A stretch of DNA of 64,000 bases, from the NCBI GenBank assembly GCA_049840395.1, contig JASGLD010000005.1, positions 372,001 to 436,000 on the forward strand, read 5' to 3'. Origin of the DNA: CAILZL01 sp049840395. GTDB taxonomy: Bacteria; Pseudomonadota; Gammaproteobacteria; Steroidobacterales; Steroidobacteraceae. Positions 25,085-32,815 of the stretch are shown here, piece by piece (position 1 is the stretch's first letter; every line of letters begins with the position of its first letter). The translations under genes were made by a program, and so were the position numbers. The notes beneath the pieces are model-generated. The model saw only the letters and a list, made by a program, of their open reading frames with translations. It was not told the origin of the DNA and made no database searches.

Positions 25085-25942
25085 TTACGGCAGCGACTTC
25101 AATGTTTGCAGCCTGGCGGTAACTTCGGCCGTAAGCTTTAAAAGACCTTCCCCGTTGTTCAGATAGGTAATGTAGCGAATGTGCTGCACATCGAATGGCA
25201 CATCTTTAGAGTGTTGAGTGATCATGATGACTTCTCGAGGTAAGCAGTGTGCGATACCCATTTCGTAGAAGACGTTGGCATTACGATCAGTTAAATCACA
25301 GATCACTACCTTCGCCTGACATAGCAGCGTAACCACGTCCTGGATGATGTGATCATGAATCCAAATGTCATCGGCACGCTTCAGAGTCATGCCTACAGCT
25401 GCTGCCGCTTTGCCTAGTGCATCGACTACTGGCCCCATATTGGGGTTAAACGGCATCATAACTGCAAGAAGGTTTGGATCTGGCGGCGTCTCGTTTAACT
25501 TGAAGACCTTTGGCTTCGCCCAAGCGCCGACATTTCGTTTAAGCAGTACTTTGAACAAATCAACGTCCTTAACCGACCAGTGATTGCGAGTAAATTCATG
25601 CAATGGCGCCCTCATGTCGATCTGCAGCTCACTCGCCAAAGAAATCAGCACCGAATTAGGAATTGGCGCAATGTCAGGATCGAATACAAATTCCAATTGA
25701 TACGCAGAACCTCGTGGTAATACACGAGTGATATTGCCGACTCGAGCGGAAGGTTGGGTATTATTCCAAGCGGTCTCGCTCGCAAAGATCGTTGGAATTC
25801 CAACTAACGCTTGCAGAGCCAACTCTCCGTCAGGCTCATAAACGTCGCGGATGTATCTCTCCGTGTATTCCAACGCCCTGGATTTATCCACAGAGCTGAC
25901 GCCGGACTCCCAACCATCAGTCATGACTATCAAGCTGTACAC
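25085..25942 (-). CDS. nucleoside 2-deoxyribosyltransferase-like protein
   Basis: The 285-residue protein has an uncharacterised N-terminal half (1-150) and a C-terminal 2-deoxyribosyltransferase/TIR-like flavodoxin-fold domain (about 155-265): LLAVMMPFNPNM, DDIWIHDHIIQDV, AKVVICDLTDRNANVFYEMG. E227 is in the place of the catalytic glutamate. Such domains cleave N-glycosidic bonds of nucleotides, and relatives serve as NAD+ hydrolases in bacterial immunity. The GTG start at 25942 has GAGG upstream. It is convergent with the RES gene (104 bases between stops) and shares the low GC of the island. Its function is unproven. Confidence 0.75.
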   Translation of the reverse strand: MYSLIVMTDGWESGVSSVDKSRALEYTERYIRDVYEPDGELALQALVGIPTIFASETAWNNTQPSARVGNITRVLPRGSAYQLEFVFDPDIAPIPNSVLISLASELQIDMRAPLHEFTRNHWSVKDVDLFKVLLKRNVGAWAKPKVFKLNETPPDPNLLAVMMPFNPNMGPVVDALGKAAAAVGMTLKRADDIWIHDHIIQDVVTLLCQAKVVICDLTDRNANVFYEMGIAHCLPREVIMITQHSKDVPFDVQHIRYITYLNNGEGLLKLTAEVTARLQTLKSLP

Positions 25943-26208
25943 AGAAACCTCAACATGTGGACCTGCCGATCACCATACCAGTACATGATAGCTCCACTAT
26001 AGCAATACGCGAATACAGCCCTCGGTCGAGAGTAGATTCAATGGTAATCATTTGCCTGACCATATTGTTTCGCTTCCTTAGCCCCTCGGTTCCACCAAAA
26101 CAGATTCATGTGCCTAAAGGCTGATACTGTCTTGCTGCTAAGGATTCATTAGCATGCCGCGCGCTAAGATTTCCACGCCAGACCAATTCGCAATACGGAA
26201 ATCTGACC

Positions 26209-26541
26209 ATGACGGAACGCATAGAGACGGTAGCTGATAGGAAAACGTCGAGTACGAAGGGGCAGCGAGCGACTACTCGCGAGCAGAGAGTGAGTATAGA
26301 TTCGGCTGAAAAAGAAATTATTGCTTCCAATCTCATAGAACGAGTCCAAGCCGAACGGGAGCAGCTATTTAAAGCCATCGCCATCGTAGAGCTGTGCAAG
26401 CTATCGACCGCCACCTTGTTGGAAACCGGCGATTGCGAAAACATGGTGCCGGTGCTGGAGACCACCTGCGATCTGCTCAACACCTCGGCGGAACGGCTGG
26501 AATATATTTCAGCCGATTTGCGTAGGCTTTCGCGAACGTGA
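26209..26541 (+). CDS. hypothetical helical protein
   Basis: The 110-residue protein is not recognised. It has a charged Thr/Arg-rich N-terminus (about 1-40) and a helical C-terminal part (EREQLFKAIAIVELCKLSTA, then METTCDLLNTSAERLEYISA-like heptads) that may be a coiled coil. The region resembles neither antitoxins nor regulators closely. It stands 75 bases before the antitoxin gene on the same strand. The ribosome site is weak. Confidence 0.5.
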   Translation: MTERIETVADRKTSSTKGQRATTREQRVSIDSAEKEIIASNLIERVQAEREQLFKAIAIVELCKLSTATLLETGDCENMVPVLETTCDLLNTSAERLEYISADLRRLSRT

Positions 26542-26615
26542 GGGGTGAAACTCAGCCGGCTGATCGCCCGTTATGTGCTATTGGAAGATGCGGTGAGTTG
26601 GAATATCCTCGGCCC

Positions 26616-26825
26616 ATGAACGCCAACCTTCGCAAGCTTCCCGTCGCCGAGCGCATCCGCCTCGTCGAAGACTTGTGGGATAGCATCGCGGCGGATCAGA
26701 GCGCTCTTCCGCTTACGCCCGATCAGCGTGCTGAGTTGGATCGCCGCTTGGATGCCTATGAGGCGGATGGCAAACCGGGCCGGCCGGCCGCTGACGTGAT
26801 CGCGGATATTCGCAAAAGACTATGA
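26616..26825 (+). CDS. addiction-module antitoxin (PF09720/TIGR02574 type)
   Basis: The 69-residue protein shows the family pattern KLPVAERIRLVEDLWDSIAA, then LTPDQRAELDRRLDAYEAD and the C-terminal DVIADIRKRL. Such proteins neutralise RelE/ParE-like toxins. Its stop codon overlaps the ATG of the toxin gene (ATGA), the standard arrangement. The start at 26616 gives the normal family length. Confidence 0.9.
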   Translation: MNANLRKLPVAERIRLVEDLWDSIAADQSALPLTPDQRAELDRRLDAYEADGKPGRPAADVIADIRKRL

Positions 26826-27118
26826 AGCGCATTGTCCGGCTCAGGGAAGAGGCGGATCGGGATCTTGCCGATGCGGCTTCTTGGTATGAAAAACAAAGCG
26901 AAGGTCTGGGGCATGAGTTTCTCGACGATGCTCAGGCTTTGTTCGAGCGGATCGGCGACGAGCCACTCAACTTTCCGATCATGCATCGAAGCGCGCGCCG
27001 CGCAGTGATGAACCGATTTCCATTCTGTATTTACTTCGTCGTCGAATCAGCCGATGTCGTTGTGTTGTCAGTCATTCATGGCACACGTCATCCACGACGC
27101 TGGAAAGCTCGCACATAG
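26822..27118 (+). CDS. ParE/RelE-family toxin
   Basis: The 98-residue protein has the RelE/ParE fold: RLREEADRDLADAASWYEKQ, then GHEFLDDAQALFERI, PIMHRSARRAVMNRFPFCIY and VLSVIHGTRHPRRW at the C-terminus. Members either inhibit gyrase (ParE) or cleave mRNA on ribosomes (RelE); the sequence alone does not settle which. It overlaps the antitoxin by four bases. It sits at the right part of the accessory island. Confidence 0.92.
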   Translation: MKRIVRLREEADRDLADAASWYEKQSEGLGHEFLDDAQALFERIGDEPLNFPIMHRSARRAVMNRFPFCIYFVVESADVVVLSVIHGTRHPRRWKART

Positions 27119-27242
27119 CCACGTGCTGAACAAATGCATGGCAGAAAGGCGCTGGTTCGTGGCCCCTACAGTCATAGCAAATCGTTGGTTGTACTTTATA
27201 AAGCAAGGTGCTTTGGATTGCAGTGTGGCAGGTGATGCGTTC

Positions 27243-27656
27243 ATGACCGAGATAAAGTTGATAGGTGTGTATCGTGTAGATGTCCCTGGTAGCGAGTGGG
27301 AGGCCGCAATTGCATGTCATGGAAGTAGAGAGGCGGCAGCCGAAGAGCTTGAAACTCTAGCGCTCGTTGAACTTGAGATTCGCGGTGCAGAGCAAGGGTT
27401 TGATACTTCGAGCTTGAAGCAACCCCACACGGAATGCATTCCTTACAACGAATCATTTTTCAATATAGATACCCTTGAGGCCATTCCGACTGAGTTATAC
27501 GCCGTGCCCGAGCTGCCCGATTTCCGCATTGCGTTTCATCTTCATCACTACAATCCAACCGAGGTGCTAGAAACTCCTGTCGGAACGCTTCGTGTTGGGC
27601 AGCTCACCGATCCGCCGCCGCATCTCAGAGACAAGCCGTATGTCTATTGGGACTAA
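27243..27656 (+). CDS. hypothetical protein
   Basis: The 137-residue protein is not recognised. It begins TEIKLIGVYRVDVPGSEWEA and has a mixed alpha/beta look with acidic character and no signal or membrane segment. The sequence DPPPHLRDKPYVYWD ends it. A longer frame from 27054 would overlap the toxin gene and is rejected. GGTGA upstream of 27243 is a possible ribosome site. Its place next to toxin-type genes suggests an immunity or accessory role, but nothing shows it. Confidence 0.5.
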   Translation: MTEIKLIGVYRVDVPGSEWEAAIACHGSREAAAEELETLALVELEIRGAEQGFDTSSLKQPHTECIPYNESFFNIDTLEAIPTELYAVPELPDFRIAFHLHHYNPTEVLETPVGTLRVGQLTDPPPHLRDKPYVYWD

Positions 27657-27681
27657 GTGCCGATTGATAAGACCTGTTCTA

Positions 27682-27710
27682 ACTGGATGCCCGCCTTCGC
27701 GGGCATGACG
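27682..27710 (-). repeat. family B palindromic repeat B2
   Basis: ACTGGATGCCCGCCTTCGCG continuing GGCATGACG; reverse orientation of B1 with a TTCG loop. It lies at the right edge of the low-GC island. Confidence 0.85.
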
Positions 27711-27843
27711 ACAAACAAGGTGGCAGAGCTTAGGTCTCTGAGAGAAGCGCGGCTGGCTTAAGGCTTGCGCCAATGAGCAGCCCCCTCTAACCTCTCCCCT
27801 AAATGGCGTGTGCTGCGTGCGCCCGGGAACTCAAGCCCCGAAT

Positions 27844-27868
27844 ACGGAGAAACATCGGTTTCCGTTTT
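27844..27868 (+). promoter_or_regulatory. hairpin in nhaA leader
   Basis: ACGG/CCGT and AAAC/GTTT pair around short internal loops, followed by TTTT, 18-42 bases before the nhaA start. It could be an attenuator or part of a leader RNA; weak evidence. Confidence 0.3.
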
Positions 27869-27885
27869 CAGCTTTGGAGCCTTGA

Positions 27886-29052
27886 ATGTCATCCACTGAC
27901 GCAGCTTCCCCCTTCAACACTTTGGCTGCCTGCGTTGAGCGCGCGTCGCGGCATGCGGGGCCGATCCTGATGATGGCGGCGTTGCTGGCGTTGATCGTGG
28001 CGAACTCGTCCTTTGCGCCAGCCTACTTCGCCGCGTTGGCAGCGCCACTCGCCGGGATGAGTGTGCTGCATTGGATCAACGATGGCTTGATGGCGGTGTT
28101 CTTTCTGTTGGTGGGGCTGGAGATCAAGCGCGAGCTGTTGGTGGGCGCGCTGGCGACGCGTGCGCAACGCGTGCTGCCCGCTGCGGCGGCGCTCGGTGGG
28201 ATGATCGGCCCGGCGTTGATCTATCTGGCGGTGAATAAAGGTGCGGCGGGTCAACCTGCGGGCTGGGCCATTCCGGCCGCCACGGATATTGCGTTTGCGC
28301 TGGGCGTGCTGGCGTTGCTGGGCTCGCGGGTGCCGACCAGCTTGAAGCTGTTTCTCACTGCGCTGGCGATCATCGATGACCTGGGCGCGGTGTTGATCAT
28401 TGCGTTGTTCTATTCCAGCCAGCTCAATGTGTGGGCGCTGTGTGTGGCCTTGAGTTTAGTGGCGGTGTTGGTGGTGCTGAATCGTCGTGGCGTGACGGCG
28501 CTTGGCGTGTACCTGGTGTTGGGCGCCGCCTTGTGGTTGAGCATATTGAAGTCCGGCGTACATGCCACCGTAGCCGGTGTGGTGCTGGCGCTGACGATTC
28601 CGCTGCAAACCGCGAGTGGATCGGCGGAGGCGCCGTTGTTGAAACTTGAGCACGCCCTCGCGCCCTGCGTCGCGGTGTTCATTGTGCCCCTCTTTGGTTT
28701 TGCCAATGCCGGCGTGTCCTTCGCAGGCATGTCGCTGGCCACCGCCCTGCAACCCGTGCCGCTGGGCGTTGCGCTGGGTCTGTTTGTTGGCAAGCAAGCC
28801 GGCATCATGCTCGCCGCCGCCTGCGTGATCGGCATGGGCTGGGCCGCCTTGCCCGCACAAGCGAATTGGCGGCATCTATATGGATTGAGCATCCTGTGCG
28901 GCATCGGCTTCACGATGAGTTTGTTTATCGGGCTGTTGGCGTTTCCATCTAGCGTTGAGTTGCAGAATGCGGTGAAGGTGGGGGTGTTGGTGGGGTCGGT
29001 AGGGTCGGCGGTGGTGGGGGCGGGGGTTTTGATGAGTGGGGGACGAAGGTAA
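27886..29052 (+). CDS. nhaA: Na+/H+ antiporter NhaA
   Basis: The 388-residue protein is a full-length NhaA, which exchanges two protons for one sodium across the inner membrane and controls pH and sodium. About eleven to twelve membrane helices are visible. The ion-binding pair of aspartates is in ALAIIDDLGAVLIIALFYSS, and FFLLVGLEIKRELL and AAATDIAFALGVLALLGSRV are family signatures. GGAG lies seven bases before the ATG. It seems monocistronic; a family D hairpin follows 18 bases after the stop. Confidence 0.96.
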   Translation: MSSTDAASPFNTLAACVERASRHAGPILMMAALLALIVANSSFAPAYFAALAAPLAGMSVLHWINDGLMAVFFLLVGLEIKRELLVGALATRAQRVLPAAAALGGMIGPALIYLAVNKGAAGQPAGWAIPAATDIAFALGVLALLGSRVPTSLKLFLTALAIIDDLGAVLIIALFYSSQLNVWALCVALSLVAVLVVLNRRGVTALGVYLVLGAALWLSILKSGVHATVAGVVLALTIPLQTASGSAEAPLLKLEHALAPCVAVFIVPLFGFANAGVSFAGMSLATALQPVPLGVALGLFVGKQAGIMLAAACVIGMGWAALPAQANWRHLYGLSILCGIGFTMSLFIGLLAFPSSVELQNAVKVGVLVGSVGSAVVGAGVLMSGGRR

Positions 29053-29070
29053 CGTTCAGAACGACATCCG

Positions 29071-29131
29071 TTGTAGGTCGGGTTTTAACCCGACATCCGG
29101 AAAAGAAGTCGGGTTAAAACCCGACCTACAA
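29071..29131. repeat. family D inverted repeat D1
   Basis: Perfect 24-base arms (TTGTAGGTCGGGTTTTAACC + CGAC and its complement at 29108-29131) around a 13-base loop ATCCGGAAAAGAA. The loop is nearly the same in D2. It may serve as the nhaA terminator. Confidence 0.92.
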
Positions 29132-29182
29132 GAGAAAGCTTTCTTTACCTTCGGCACATCTATATCTGTGAGTTAGCTAAGC

Positions 29183-29632
29183 ATGTGGGCGCGGCACGCA
29201 AAAACACTTAAGCCTGTAAGTATCCGTAACTTTCGCATGGTGGCAGCGTGCGGAGTATTAACAACTCTTCTGCCCATCTCTGCCCTGGATAAAGCAAAAG
29301 ATCCGCTGACTAACACCATTCTTTCGTTTGCCGGCGTTTGGGCTGGAGTCATCCCTGTTTTGGGCGGTGGTTATATCGCAGTCCCAATCTGCATTTACGT
29401 TCTGCGGCGTATCAGTCGTCAGTTGCAACGACCCATGAGTTTTGTCGCAGGTATTTTTATTGGGCTCATTCCATTCTTTTTCTACTACATACTTGAACTA
29501 TTGGGGATGGCCTCCGCACCATTACGCTCATTGGCCGTAAGAGGGCTGATTAGTGGCTCTATTCTCGGTCTGCTGGCAGCATGGTACATCCCGCGCTCTA
29601 CCTGGAGACGGGTTGGCGATTCCTGGAGCTAA
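29183..29632 (+). CDS. small membrane protein of unknown function
   Basis: The 149-residue protein has four hydrophobic segments (about residues 20-36, 48-75, 85-108 and 118-137) and a basic C-terminus; it should be an inner-membrane protein with four helices. No family was recognised. An internal start at 29237 is possible. It is the first of a run of short orphan genes on the plus strand. Confidence 0.55.
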   Translation: MWARHAKTLKPVSIRNFRMVAACGVLTTLLPISALDKAKDPLTNTILSFAGVWAGVIPVLGGGYIAVPICIYVLRRISRQLQRPMSFVAGIFIGLIPFFFYYILELLGMASAPLRSLAVRGLISGSILGLLAAWYIPRSTWRRVGDSWS

Positions 29633-29690
29633 GCAAATGTATTTATCTGATCGCGTTTCAGTCGCTGATTACACTTAGGTAAAAGAGAAC

Positions 29691-30275
29691 ATGCGCATTA
29701 CAAGGAGATTCGCGCTCGTGGGATTTATTTCCAGCCTCTTCGGGCGTGCTTCGGCCGCAACTCCCCAGGTTAACTTTGTGGGAGAGGATGGCTTCGTTGA
29801 TCTCGATCTGCCATTGGTTGAAATTTCAGAGAAAGGGTCTGGGTCTTTACGCCTTCTGGCCCGAGGTACATTCGAGAAACAAATGCTCGGCTTCATCGTT
29901 GAGGTGAATCCGGAGTGGAAGCCTCAACAGCTAGAGGGTGGCGATGCCATTTTCTACTGGGGCACCGTGACGCTTCGCAGCCTCGGCCCGGCCAGCGACG
30001 CGTTTGTTAGCTTGATTGCCCGTCTGTACGATCAGCGCGTTGAGAAACCCCGCATGTTGGCTGAAATCAAGGCTGAAGCCGTGGGGCTCGATTCCGATCC
30101 GCGCAAAATCAAAACTAACCCCGTGCATATGAAGCTGTTCTTCCACTCGGAAAGCGAGGAGCGTTACGCCGAGGTCTATGTAAACGTAGACGTCGCGGGT
30201 AAGGTCGTGCAGTTTCATGAGAAGGATCCAGAGTATCGTGAGAATGTCATTCGCGCGCTTACAGAGAACGCGTGA
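29691..30275 (+). CDS. secreted protein of unknown function
   Basis: The 194-residue protein starts with a signal-like segment RITRRFALVGFISSLFGRAS (short hydrophobic stretch with two arginines, cleavage near SAA). The mature part is a mixed alpha/beta sequence with no cysteines and no known motif; FVDLDLPLVEISEKGSGSLR and MLGFIVEVNPEWKPQQLEGG are visible landmarks. It is probably periplasmic. AGAGAA precedes the ATG. Function unknown. Confidence 0.55.
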   Translation: MRITRRFALVGFISSLFGRASAATPQVNFVGEDGFVDLDLPLVEISEKGSGSLRLLARGTFEKQMLGFIVEVNPEWKPQQLEGGDAIFYWGTVTLRSLGPASDAFVSLIARLYDQRVEKPRMLAEIKAEAVGLDSDPRKIKTNPVHMKLFFHSESEERYAEVYVNVDVAGKVVQFHEKDPEYRENVIRALTENA

Positions 30276-30465
30276 CAATCGGGATTTGGTCAAAGATGAC
30301 CAGCGCGCTTTGTTCGGCTTACATTTGCACATGCCGGCGCGAGCTCCGGCTGGGTTTGGCAAGGCTGCACTGTCGGGTGCATAAGCCACGAAACAAAAAT
30401 CGAACAATAAGGTCAGGCAAGTTGTAATTTCATTGATCTAAGGTCAGCACACATAAGGAAATCCG

Positions 30466-30783
30466 ATGCGCTCTTTAATTTTAGCTCTCGCGCTCACGAC
30501 TATTCTCGCCGCATGCCAATCCACCCCCTCGCAGCAAACTAGCGTCGCGGAGAACGAAGGCTCCTCTCCAAAACTAGCCGTTGATCTGTCGAAAGCAAAA
30601 ACAGAATCTGATGGCATAAGAGCCGAGAGAACTTGGATCAAGCAGCATTACCCCGGCGCAACCGTAAAGTCGCAAGCGCTTCTGATGGGACCGCCTGTTA
30701 TGGATCTGCTCGTCATTTCCCTTCCTTCCGGTGAAGAGCGCAGCATCTACTTTGATATTTCGTCCTTCTTTGGAAAGCTATGA
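30466..30783 (+). CDS. small lipoprotein of unknown function
   Basis: The 105-residue protein has a lipoprotein signal with lipobox LAAC (cysteine 17). An Asp at +2 is absent (Gln), so outer-membrane sorting is expected. The mature part ends PSGEERSIYFDISSFFGKL. A good AAGGAAA site precedes the ATG. No family recognised. Confidence 0.65.
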   Translation: MRSLILALALTTILAACQSTPSQQTSVAENEGSSPKLAVDLSKAKTESDGIRAERTWIKQHYPGATVKSQALLMGPPVMDLLVISLPSGEERSIYFDISSFFGKL

Positions 30784-30925
30784 GCTGACTCTGCTAACAG
30801 GGTGGGGCCATAGCATCGTGTGTTGTAGAGTCTCCGTGGGAAAGCGCTAAGTCGTTTTGCGAAGCGGCCGTTTTGCCCAACAACACTGGATCCGCATTTA
30901 GCGAAAGCACAAAAGGGAGAAGGGA

Positions 30926-31495
30926 ATGAATCGACTCGCTATTTTGGCCGTGCTGCTCTTTCAATTTCTCACCATTCACGCCGCCGAGCCAGCAAGCTTT
31001 ACCAACAATGCTCGTCTCTCGCAACTCTTCGAAGAAGATCAAGACGACCGGCGAGGCTTTCCAAACACCAAGCTGTCGTACAAAGAAATCAACGTGCGAG
31101 ATGAAGCTCGTCGAAACGAAGTGCTCGCCATGCTGAAACGCGTCGAGCTTCGGACGGCGCAGGACTACCTGTATGCAGCCGTGATCTTCAATCATGGTCA
31201 GACCTTCGAGCATTATCGCATGTCGACTTCGCTTGCCTGGATAGCCCACGAGCTGGAGCCGGAGAACACAACCTATGCCTGGCAGACTGCCGCGTCTTGG
31301 GATCGGATGATGCTGAGGAAGAACAGGCCTCAATGGTACGGCGTGCAAACACGTCGTGATGAGAAAAGTAATCTAGTGCTGCAAGACCTAGACGAAAGCG
31401 CGGTCAGCGATGCCGAACGTGCGATGTACAACGTTAAGCCGCTGGAAGAATTGAAGAAGAGTCCTGGTTCAAGTCCTATTACTCCACTTCCATGA
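30926..31495 (+). CDS. secreted DUF6624-like protein
   Basis: The 189-residue protein has a Sec signal (MNRLAILAVLLFQFLTIHA). The mature part contains AAVIFNHGQTFEHYRMSTSL, then an aromatic stretch with TAASWDRMMLRKNRPQWYGV; this order (His near a helix, then a YAxxxDR-like block and a Q-WYGVQ block) recalls DUF6624 proteins. The match is moderate. A strong GGGAGAAGGGA site precedes the ATG. Function unknown. Confidence 0.55.
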   Translation: MNRLAILAVLLFQFLTIHAAEPASFTNNARLSQLFEEDQDDRRGFPNTKLSYKEINVRDEARRNEVLAMLKRVELRTAQDYLYAAVIFNHGQTFEHYRMSTSLAWIAHELEPENTTYAWQTAASWDRMMLRKNRPQWYGVQTRRDEKSNLVLQDLDESAVSDAERAMYNVKPLEELKKSPGSSPITPLP

Positions 31496-31702
31496 GAATG
31501 GGAGCTTCTAGAAAAATCGGCTGAACTTGCATCATCATTTTCCAAGCTGCATTTGCCTATTTGTTTTAGACTGAATTAAACAAGAATGATGTGATTTGAT
31601 ATGGCACCAGGGAGCCGTGTGGCAAATTACAACACCAAGTTCCTTTATGGATGGTTAATTGATCTCATGGCGCCGAGCTTTGCTTCTAATCAGGAATGAA
31701 CC

Positions 31703-32062
31703 ATGTCGAAATCTACTTGGAAGGGAGAGCGAAGCTTCAGACCCGTTTTTGTCAGTTTTGTGTTGTTAGGAACAATAGGTCTTGCGGGAGGCCTGTACGG
31801 AACCCTGCTTGTCTTATGCGCAATTGAGTGTACGGCCCTGCCTTGGCTGTCGCTCATCATCGGACCCGCTATAAGTGGACTGGTTGTTTTACCGCTATGT
31901 ATATGGCTGGGTGTTGGCTCGTATCGTTCAACCCGTCAGTTTGATGATTTCGATGGTGGTTCTCTCCGGATGATCATCGGCACCTCAATAATATGGATGC
32001 CACTTCTGTCTACGGGCCTTTGGACATTTATCGGAAAAATAATCGGATTTTTTACTTCTTAG
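31703..32062 (+). CDS. small membrane protein of unknown function
   Basis: The 119-residue protein has three hydrophobic segments (residues 12-35, 45-68 and 92-117), consistent with an inner-membrane protein. No family recognised. AGGA lies before the ATG. A remnant of a glyoxalase-fold gene lies just downstream, overlapping in another frame. Confidence 0.5.
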   Translation: MSKSTWKGERSFRPVFVSFVLLGTIGLAGGLYGTLLVLCAIECTALPWLSLIIGPAISGLVVLPLCIWLGVGSYRSTRQFDDFDGGSLRMIIGTSIIWMPLLSTGLWTFIGKIIGFFTS

Positions 32063-32220
32063 ACTTATGTTCGACATGTGCCATATGGAAAAGCCGGCGT
32101 CCGGATTTCACGCAAGAGGTCGAGATCGCGCCCTGGAATGCCAAGCATCTTTTACTGAAAGATCCTTTCGGAAATAGTTTTGGAATCAATCAAGCCTTGC
32201 CGGAGCAGCCGGGTACCTAG
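32063..32220 (+). pseudogene. C-terminal remnant of a VOC/glyoxalase-fold gene
   Basis: The frame ending at 32220 reads EVEIAPWNAKHLLLKDPFGN followed by SFGIN, the typical last strand-turn-strand of VOC family proteins (DPFGN plus a hydrophobic strand). No matching N-terminal half or start is present, so it looks like a truncated relic. A complete VOC gene follows 55 bases later. Confidence 0.55.
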
Positions 32221-32275
32221 CCAATCCATGCGGCGGATGAAGGCTGTCAGCGTTAGATAAGAAGGGAGAACAAGC

Positions 32276-32665
32276 ATGAATACCTGCGAAGTCAGTGCCG
32301 TACTGTTCGCACGAGATAAGTCTCGCGTAGCTGCGTTCTATCGCGATGTGCTTGGCCTTATCTGCACCGCAGAGGATGAGGATCATTCGGTGCTGAATTG
32401 CAGGGGATTTGATTTCATCGTGCATCAGATCCCGAAGCACTTGCTTGCAGAATGCTCTGTAGAGGAAGAAAGCAGAAGAAAGGAAAACGGCAGTATCAGG
32501 CTGAACTATCCGGTCGTGAGTATCGAGAAGGTCCGGACTTTGGCTGCGAGCTTAGGCGGCCATGTGGATGTCGCGCCGCCTGATTGGGCGCCGCGGGATG
32601 CTAATTTCTTTCTCGGTCATGATCCGGAGGGCAATGTTTTTAAGATCAGCGAGCAATCCCGTTAA
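32276..32665 (+). CDS. VOC (glyoxalase/bleomycin-resistance) family protein
   Basis: The 129-residue protein has the two beta-alpha-beta-beta-beta modules of the VOC fold: VLFARDKSRVAAFYRDVLGL early, FDFIVHQIP in module one, then YPVVSIEKVRTLAASLGGHV and FLGHDPEGNVFKISEQ. Members are metal-dependent enzymes or binding proteins; substrate unknown. AGAAGGGAG precedes the ATG. A VOC remnant lies upstream and a family D hairpin lies downstream. Confidence 0.85.
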   Translation: MNTCEVSAVLFARDKSRVAAFYRDVLGLICTAEDEDHSVLNCRGFDFIVHQIPKHLLAECSVEEESRRKENGSIRLNYPVVSIEKVRTLAASLGGHVDVAPPDWAPRDANFFLGHDPEGNVFKISEQSR

Positions 32666-32718
32666 GAAGCGACAGCACAAGACCCTCAAGACGCTATTTA
32701 CGAATATAGCCGCTTAAA

Positions 32719-32782
32719 TTGTAGGTCGGGTTTTATACCCGACATTCCGGAGAAGAAGTCGGGTGTAAAACCCGACCTACAA
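32719..32782. repeat. family D inverted repeat D2
   Basis: 25-base arms (32719-32743 and 32758-32782, one G-T pair) around loop ATTCCGGAGAAGAA, close to the D1 loop. It lies between convergent VOC and chemoreceptor stop codons. Confidence 0.92.
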
Positions 32783-32815
32783 GAACGCATTCCCTTTATC
32801 TTCTGGCCACTTCCC

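Noticed and set aside
27054..27242. N-terminal extension of the hypothetical protein at 27243
   Set aside because: It would overlap the ParE-type toxin in another frame and has no ribosome site.
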